Positions 59,024-64,000 of a stretch of 64,000 bases of DNA are shown here, piece after piece. The translations under genes were made by a program, and so were the position numbers. The notes under the pieces were generated by a model. That model saw only the letters and a program-made list of their open reading frames with translations, was not told the origin of the DNA and did not search any database. Location: positions 186,001 through 250,000 of the forward strand of contig NZ_KI912582.1 in the NCBI RefSeq assembly GCF_000519125.1, given 5' to 3'. Within the stretch, counting starts at the first letter, position 1. The number at the start of each line of letters is the position of its first letter. The DNA comes from Desulfocurvus vexinensis DSM 17965. GTDB taxonomy: Bacteria; Desulfobacterota; Desulfovibrionia; Desulfovibrionales; Desulfovibrionaceae.

Positions 59024-62000
59024 ATGTCCCGCTCCCCCCGCCAGCCCGCCCAGGACGAGACCCCGGACCGCGCCGCGCGCGCCCGGGCCATGATCGAGCT
59101 GCTGGCCCGGCGCCAGGAGGCCGCCGCCCGGGCCGTGGTGCCCTGGTTTTTCGAGCAGATGCCCGAGTACTATTTCCTTACCCACGGCGAGGAGGAGCAG
59201 GCCGCGCATCTGCGCGCGCTGGTCTCGGGCCAGGTGCTGACCCAGGGCCAGGTGGTGACCCTGGAAAGCCCCTGCGGCACGCGGCGCACCGTGCTCTCCC
59301 CGGGGGGCGGCATGGAGCACCTGGCCGCCGCCGTGGCCGGGGCCGCCCCGCGCGGCATCCTCGGCGCGCGGCTGCTTCAGACCCGCGACGGGCGCCTGCG
59401 CCTGGATTCCTTCGTCACCGCGCCCGCCCGGCGGGTGGCCCCCGATGCCCCGGCCCTGGCCCGGGCCGTGGCCCAGGCCAGGGCCGTGGGCGGGCTGCCC
59501 GCGCGCCAGGCCGGGGCGCTGCGCGAATTCCTGGCCACGGGCACCGACGACTGCGTGGAAAAGTTCGAGCCCGCGCGCGCCCTGCGCCATTTCGCCCTCT
59601 GGCGGCGCATCCGGGCCTGCGAGGGCGTGGACGTGACCCTGGAGCCGGGGGTCTACCCCGGGCAGTCGCGGATCACGGTGGCCATGATGGAGCCGCCCGC
59701 GCGCGGGGCCTTGCTGGCCATCGTGCGCATCCTGGCCCGGGCCGGAGCCGAGGTGTCGCGGGCCTACGCCGACGTGTACGACACCCCGAGCCGGGCCCTG
59801 TGCGTGGTCAGCCTCTACCTGCCCGAGGCCGACCCGGCCCTGGCCCCGGAGCGCTGGGCTGGCCTGAGCGCCGCGCTGCGCACGGTGAAATGGCAGGCGC
59901 CGGACCAGCCCCTGGACGCCCTGGTGGCGGCCCACGGCTTCACCCTGGCCGAGGCGGCCCTGCTCCAGGCCGGGGCGGCCTTCGCCCACCAGTTCCTGCA
60001 CGGGCTGGACCCCTACGCCTACACCACGGCCAACGTCGCCGCGGCGGTGCTTGGCCAGCCCCGGGCGGCCCGGGCGCTGCTGGACTATTTCGCGGCCCGC
60101 CTCGACCCGGCGGTCCGGGGCCGGGCCGGACGCCAGCGCGAGGCCCTGCGCACCCTGCGCGAGGCGCGCGCGGCCATCGCCCCCGGCGCCTCGGGCGTGC
60201 CCGGGCGGGTCTTCCAGGTCCTGGAAACCTTCGTCACCCACACCCTGCGCACCAACTACTACCTGGCGGACCGTTTCGGCCTGGGCTTCCGGCTGGACCC
60301 GGCGGTGCTGGCGCACCTGCCCGGGCGCCCGCCCCACGCGGGCCGGACGGGGGGTCGGGCCGGGGCCGACGAGCCGCCCTACGGCATCTTCTTCTTCCAC
60401 GGCGCGCACCACCAGGCCTTCCACGTGCGCTACCGCGAGATGGCCCGGGGCGGGGTGCGCCTGGTGCCCACGGCCAGCCCGGGGCAGTTCGAGCTGGAGG
60501 CGGGCCGCCAGTTCGCCGAGGTCACGGCCCTGGCCCAGAGCCAGCAGAGCAAGAACAAGGACATCCCCGAGGGCGGGGCCAAGGCCGTGGTGCTCCTCGG
60601 GCCCCTGGCCGACCGCGACCTGGCCGTGAAGTCCGTGGTGGACGCCCTGCTGGACGTGACCCTGGCCGACAAGGGCCGCCACAGCCTGCGCGGGGTGGTG
60701 GACCACCTGGGCCGCGACGAGGTCATCTACCTCGGGCCCGACGAGAACATCACCCCCGGGCATATCGAGTGGATCGTGGCCCGGGCCCGGGCCCGGGGCC
60801 ACCGCTGGCCCTCGGCGCTCATGAGCTCCAAGCCGCGCACGGGCATCAGCCACAAGCGCTACGGCGTGACCTCCCTGGGCGTGGTGGTCTTCGCCCAGGA
60901 GATGCTGAAGCTGCTGGGCATCGACCCGCACACCCAGCCGTTCTCGGTGAAGTTTACCGGCGGCACGCGCGGGGACGTGGCCTCCAACGCCATGCGTATC
61001 CTCATCCGCGACTACGGGCCCCGGGTGCGTATCGTTTCAGCCTCCGACGGTCACGGCGCGCTCTACGACCCCCACGGCCTGGACCACGGCGAACTGCTGC
61101 GCCTGGCCGACGCGGGCCTGGGGGTCGCCGAGTTCGACCCCGGGCTGCTGCGTGGGCCCGGGGCCGTGTGCGTGCGCGCCACCGACCCGGACGGCGCGCG
61201 CCTGCGCGACACGCTGCACAACACCGCCGAGGCCGACCTGTTCATCCCCGCCGGGGGCCGCCCCGACACCATCAACGAGGACAACTGGCGCGATTTCCTG
61301 CTGCCCGACGGCCGCCCCTCGGCCCGGGCCGTGGTGGAGGGGGCGAACCTGTTCCTCTCCCCGGGGGCGCGCGACCGGCTCCAGGAAAGCGGGGTGCTGG
61401 TGGTCCACGGCGCCAGCGCCAACAAATGCGGGGTCATCAGCTCGTCCTACGAGGTGCTGGCCGGGCTGGCCCTGTCCGACGAGGAGTTCCTGGAGATCAA
61501 GGACATCTATGTGGCCCAGGTGCTGGACATCCTGCGCCGCCGGGCGGGCGACGAGGCGCGGCTTCTGGTGCGCGAATACCGCGCGGCGGGCGGGGCCCGG
61601 CCCCTGACGGCGCTGACGGTGGAGCTTTCGCGCGAGATCAATGCCCTCGCCGACGCCCTGGACGCGGCCCTCAAGGCCAGCCTGGGCGACGCGCGGGCCC
61701 TGCGCGACGACCCGGCGCTGTACGCCCTGCTGCTGGACTACTGCCCGCCGGTGCTCGTGGAGCGCTACGAGGAGCGGCTGACCGGGCGGGTGCCCCTGGC
61801 CCACGTGACGGCCCTGGTGGCGGCCCATGCGGCGGCCCGGGCCGTGTACACCGAGGGCATCGGCTGGATGCGCGCCCTGGCCGGGCGCTGCGAACCCCTG
61901 GAGGCCATGCGCGCCTACCTGGCCCAGGGGCAGCGGCTGGCCGGGTTCCTGGACGGGCTGGCGGCCAGCGCCCTGCCGCAGGCCGAGGCCGTGGCGCGCA

Positions 62001-62062
62001 TCCTGCGGGCCACGGGCCGCAAGTACCTCACCGAGCGGGAGCTGGGCGTGGGCGGCGACTGA
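59024..62062 (+). CDS. large NAD-dependent glutamate dehydrogenase
   Basis: 1012 residues, close to the 115-kDa GDH class. Catalytic core: YREMARGGVRLV, QSQQSKNKDIPEGGAKAVVLLGPLADRDLAVKS, HRWPSALMSSKPRTGISHKRYGVTSLGVVVFAQEML. NAD-binding FTGGTRGDVASNAMRILIRD with ASDGHGALYDPHGLDH, then VVHGASANKCGVISSSYEVLAGL. The N-terminal 450 residues are the long regulatory extension. It converts glutamate to 2-oxoglutarate and ammonia. ATG 59024 has CAAGGAG upstream. Confidence 0.92.
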   Translation: MSRSPRQPAQDETPDRAARARAMIELLARRQEAAARAVVPWFFEQMPEYYFLTHGEEEQAAHLRALVSGQVLTQGQVVTLESPCGTRRTVLSPGGGMEHLAAAVAGAAPRGILGARLLQTRDGRLRLDSFVTAPARRVAPDAPALARAVAQARAVGGLPARQAGALREFLATGTDDCVEKFEPARALRHFALWRRIRACEGVDVTLEPGVYPGQSRITVAMMEPPARGALLAIVRILARAGAEVSRAYADVYDTPSRALCVVSLYLPEADPALAPERWAGLSAALRTVKWQAPDQPLDALVAAHGFTLAEAALLQAGAAFAHQFLHGLDPYAYTTANVAAAVLGQPRAARALLDYFAARLDPAVRGRAGRQREALRTLREARAAIAPGASGVPGRVFQVLETFVTHTLRTNYYLADRFGLGFRLDPAVLAHLPGRPPHAGRTGGRAGADEPPYGIFFFHGAHHQAFHVRYREMARGGVRLVPTASPGQFELEAGRQFAEVTALAQSQQSKNKDIPEGGAKAVVLLGPLADRDLAVKSVVDALLDVTLADKGRHSLRGVVDHLGRDEVIYLGPDENITPGHIEWIVARARARGHRWPSALMSSKPRTGISHKRYGVTSLGVVVFAQEMLKLLGIDPHTQPFSVKFTGGTRGDVASNAMRILIRDYGPRVRIVSASDGHGALYDPHGLDHGELLRLADAGLGVAEFDPGLLRGPGAVCVRATDPDGARLRDTLHNTAEADLFIPAGGRPDTINEDNWRDFLLPDGRPSARAVVEGANLFLSPGARDRLQESGVLVVHGASANKCGVISSSYEVLAGLALSDEEFLEIKDIYVAQVLDILRRRAGDEARLLVREYRAAGGARPLTALTVELSREINALADALDAALKASLGDARALRDDPALYALLLDYCPPVLVERYEERLTGRVPLAHVTALVAAHAAARAVYTEGIGWMRALAGRCEPLEAMRAYLAQGQRLAGFLDGLAASALPQAEAVARILRATGRKYLTERELGVGGD

Positions 62063-62106
62063 CGCCCCCGGCCGCCCCTGGCGGCGGCGCGCGCCGCGTC
62101 AACGAC

Positions 62107-62136
62107 AACGGCGGGAGCCCTCGGGCCTCCGCCGTT
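62107..62136. terminator. terminator between convergent genes
   Basis: AACGGCGG (62107-62114) pairs with CCGCCGTT (62129-62136) with partial pairing inside; followed by TCCTTTGG. Lies between the gdh stop and the DUF748 stop. Confidence 0.6.
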
Positions 62137-62160
62137 TCCTTTGGCCGCCGGGAGGAGCCC

Positions 62161-64000
62161 TCAGCGCAGGAACAGGCGCACCCCGGGCTCGGCGCTCTCG
62201 GCCCGCGCCGGGGCGCCCACCAGCTGCATCCGCGCCGGGTCCACCCCGCGCTCCGCCAGGGCCTCGCGCACCTTGCGGGCGCGCCGCTGGGCCAGGGCGG
62301 GCAGGTCGTCCGGCCCGGGGGCCAGGTGCTCGCGCAGCATGCGCTCCATCTCGGGCACGGGCTGGTCGGCCACGAAGCCGAGCATGGTGGTCGGCTTGTC
62401 GAAGGGCGCGTTCTTGTACGCCTCGGTCAGGGCCGCTTCGTATTCCTCGGCGGAGAGCGGCGTTGCCTCCACCGACGCCGGGGCCTGGCCCTGGTCCTTG
62501 AGCTCGTTGTAGCGCGCCAGGCGCACGGTGCGGCGCAGGCGCAGTTCGGCCAGGGTGGGCAGCTCGGCGGGCAGGGCCACTCCGGCGATTTCCAGGCCCA
62601 GGCCCGGGCGCTCGGCCAGGGCCTTGGCCACGGTGTCCAGCTTGGCCAGGGTTTCGGGGCTCAGCGCGGTCCGGCCCGGGTCCATGACCAGGGTTTCCAG
62701 GTCCTGCGGGGCGCCGCCGCTGCCGCCGAAGACGCTGCCGATGAGGGCGAAGGGCGAGGTCACGGCCTTGAGCAGCAGGTTCATCACCGCCCGGAACACG
62801 ACCTTGCCCATCTGGAACTGCGGGTCGTCCAGGTTGCCACGGATGGGGATGTCCAGCACGATGTCGCCGCTGGCGTCGCGCAGCAGGGCCACGGCCAGGC
62901 CCACGGGCGCATCCATGGCGCCCTCCACCTGCTGCTTCTGGCCCAGGTCGAAGCGGATCAGGCGCAGCAGGTTGCTGGCGCTGACCTCGCGGCCCTCCAC
63001 GGCCAGGTTCGCGTCGGCGTCGAGCACCCCGGCGCTCACGGGATGGGCGATGGCCCGCAGGGCGTAGGGCGAGAACTGGGTCAGGTCCAGCCCCCGCACG
63101 GTCAGCCGCAGGGCGGGGTTGAGCCCCTGGGCCGTGGGCGTGGTGTGGCCGGTGAGCCCCAGGGCCGCGTGGCCGTCGATGGTCGCCTCGGCGCTGAGCC
63201 GGGCCGGGGCGCCGGGCGCCGTGGACAGGCCCTCCAGGCGCAGGGTCAGGTGTTCCATGGTCGAGGAGAAGGCCGGGCTCAGGCTCTGGTCGCGGAAGCG
63301 CACGGTCCCGTCGTCCACGGCCAGGGTGTCCAGGGCCAGGGCGAAGGGCGCGGGCTCGGGTTCGGGCGCGGCGGCCCCGGGCGCGGCGGGGCTGGCGGCG
63401 GCCTGGGCCTGCGGGGCGCTGGGGGCCGCGGGCGGCCCGGGCTCGCCCTGGACGCGGCGGGCGATGCGCGCCAGGTTCAGGGTGCCGTCGGGCGCCACCA
63501 CCAGCCGCAGTTCCGGGGCCTGCACGTCCACCATGGCCACGGCCACGGAGCGGGCGGGCAGGTCCACCCGGGCGTCGTGCACGGTGAGGGCGGCCAGGGT
63601 GGCCGCGTCGCGGGGCTGGCTGGGGTCGCGCAGGGCCAGGCCCTTGAGCCCCAGGCGGTCCAGGGCCGCCACGGGGGCGGGGGCCGCTAGGTCGGCCACG
63701 CGCACGGTCAGCCCGCGCAGATCCAGGGCTTCCAGGGCCGCCAGGGGGGCGCCCCCGGCGCCCAGGTTCAGGCCGCGCAGCCCGCCGCCCAGGCGCAGGT
63801 CCAGGCCCAGGGGCCCGCTGCCCGCCAGGGGGCCCAGGGTGTAGCGCCCCGAGGCCGAGGCCGTGCCCCGCTCCAGGCTCAGGGGCGAGGCCGCGGCCAG
63901 ATAGGGGCCGAAGGGGGCCAGGGGCACGGCCTCCAGCTCCAGGGTGCCCGTGGCGCGCCCCGGCGCCCCGTCCGCAGGTTCCAGGGCGCCCGCCACGCGC
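62161..64000 (-). CDS. DUF748/AsmA-like envelope protein, N-terminus beyond right edge
   Basis: 613 codons visible, open to the right edge. Repeated beta-strand segments of the AsmA/DUF748 type (LRGLTVRVADLAAPAPVAALDRLGLKGLALRDPSQPRDAATLAALTVHDARVDLP; VDDGTVRFRDQSLSPAFSSTMEHLTLRLEGLSTAP; GLTGHTTPTAQGLNPALRLTVRGLDLTQFSPY), a conserved block ASGDIVLDIPIRGNLDDPQFQMGKVVFRAVMNLLLKAVTSPFALIGS, and a C-terminal OmpA-like helix pair (RRARKVREALAERGVDPARMQLVGAP). A Pro/Ala linker divides it. Such proteins bridge the periplasm and are thought to move lipids to the outer membrane. Confidence 0.85.
   Translation of the reverse strand, partial: RVAGALEPADGAPGRATGTLELEAVPLAPFGPYLAAASPLSLERGTASASGRYTLGPLAGSGPLGLDLRLGGGLRGLNLGAGGAPLAALEALDLRGLTVRVADLAAPAPVAALDRLGLKGLALRDPSQPRDAATLAALTVHDARVDLPARSVAVAMVDVQAPELRLVVAPDGTLNLARIARRVQGEPGPPAAPSAPQAQAAASPAAPGAAAPEPEPAPFALALDTLAVDDGTVRFRDQSLSPAFSSTMEHLTLRLEGLSTAPGAPARLSAEATIDGHAALGLTGHTTPTAQGLNPALRLTVRGLDLTQFSPYALRAIAHPVSAGVLDADANLAVEGREVSASNLLRLIRFDLGQKQQVEGAMDAPVGLAVALLRDASGDIVLDIPIRGNLDDPQFQMGKVVFRAVMNLLLKAVTSPFALIGSVFGGSGGAPQDLETLVMDPGRTALSPETLAKLDTVAKALAERPGLGLEIAGVALPAELPTLAELRLRRTVRLARYNELKDQGQAPASVEATPLSAEEYEAALTEAYKNAPFDKPTTMLGFVADQPVPEMERMLREHLAPGPDDLPALAQRRARKVREALAERGVDPARMQLVGAPARAESAEPGVRLFLR

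Overview
The window looks like chromosomal DNA of a very GC-rich sulfate-reducing deltaproteobacterium of the Desulfovibrio group. The evidence is gene content: a decahaem cytochrome fused into an rnfCDGEAB-apbE operon, an octahaem tetrathionate-reductase-type cytochrome, many orphan 4Fe-4S proteins, a sigma54 activator with a Cys-rich PAS domain, feoAB with fur, and strongly GC3-biased codon use. Genus assignment is inference. No rRNA, tRNA, insertion sequence or prophage genes were seen.

Layout. 1-4.6 kb: minus-strand housekeeping genes (a hypothetical running off the left edge, a TrpF-like protein, a lipoprotein, a double ABC ATPase). 4.9-8.9 kb: a CstA-family transporter with a LytS/LytR-type two-component system. 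9.1-9.6 kb: a RelE-type toxin-antitoxin pair. 9.8-14.8 kb: an orphan NapH-like iron-sulfur membrane protein, a small hypothetical, and a sigma54 activator divergent from a Tat-exported ferredoxin plus membrane protein that has its own -24/-12 promoter. 14.9-17.8 kb: an Rrf2 regulator, octahaem cytochrome and cytochrome b.

18.0-25.5 kb is an iron region. feoA, feoB, fur, two small glycine-rich membrane proteins and a P-type ATPase form one minus-strand run, with a convergent HMA-like protein at its end. The ATPase with its short Arg motif, the DUF6110-like protein and the HMA-like protein together match a ferrosome (fez) cluster, which makes intracellular iron-storage compartments. A Fur box lies upstream of feoA and a second Fur box lies 0.75 kb away, before a diguanylate cyclase gene. 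Between them, without any gene, sits a seven-unit repeat array with 60-62 bp periodicity: a decayed type I-E-like CRISPR. A shorter array of the same geometry follows the nhaD terminator near 41.2 kb. No cas genes are present.

26.8-31.8 kb: motB-motA (reversed order), a DUF3108 protein and a lone cytoplasmic molybdopterin oxidoreductase. A 1-kb intergenic region with several palindromes separates it from 32.8-41.1 kb: the decahaem cytochrome, rnfCDGEAB, apbE and an NhaD-type antiporter. This is an ion-translocating ferredoxin:NAD/cytochrome c module with its flavin transferase and a possible Na+ recycling partner. 41.7-43.4 kb: a four-cluster ferredoxin and a TSUP exporter.

43.6-64 kb: mixed genes, including an odd membrane protein/nuclease-fold pair, a LysE exporter, a ferredoxin with an Hpt protein, two paralogous TPR proteins, two sensor kinases, a beta-hydroxyacid dehydrogenase, an EamA transporter, RfaE2, a YkgJ-like protein, CheW, a ferredoxin-like 4Fe-4S protein, a metallophosphoesterase, a large NAD-glutamate dehydrogenase and a DUF748/AsmA-like protein running off the right edge.
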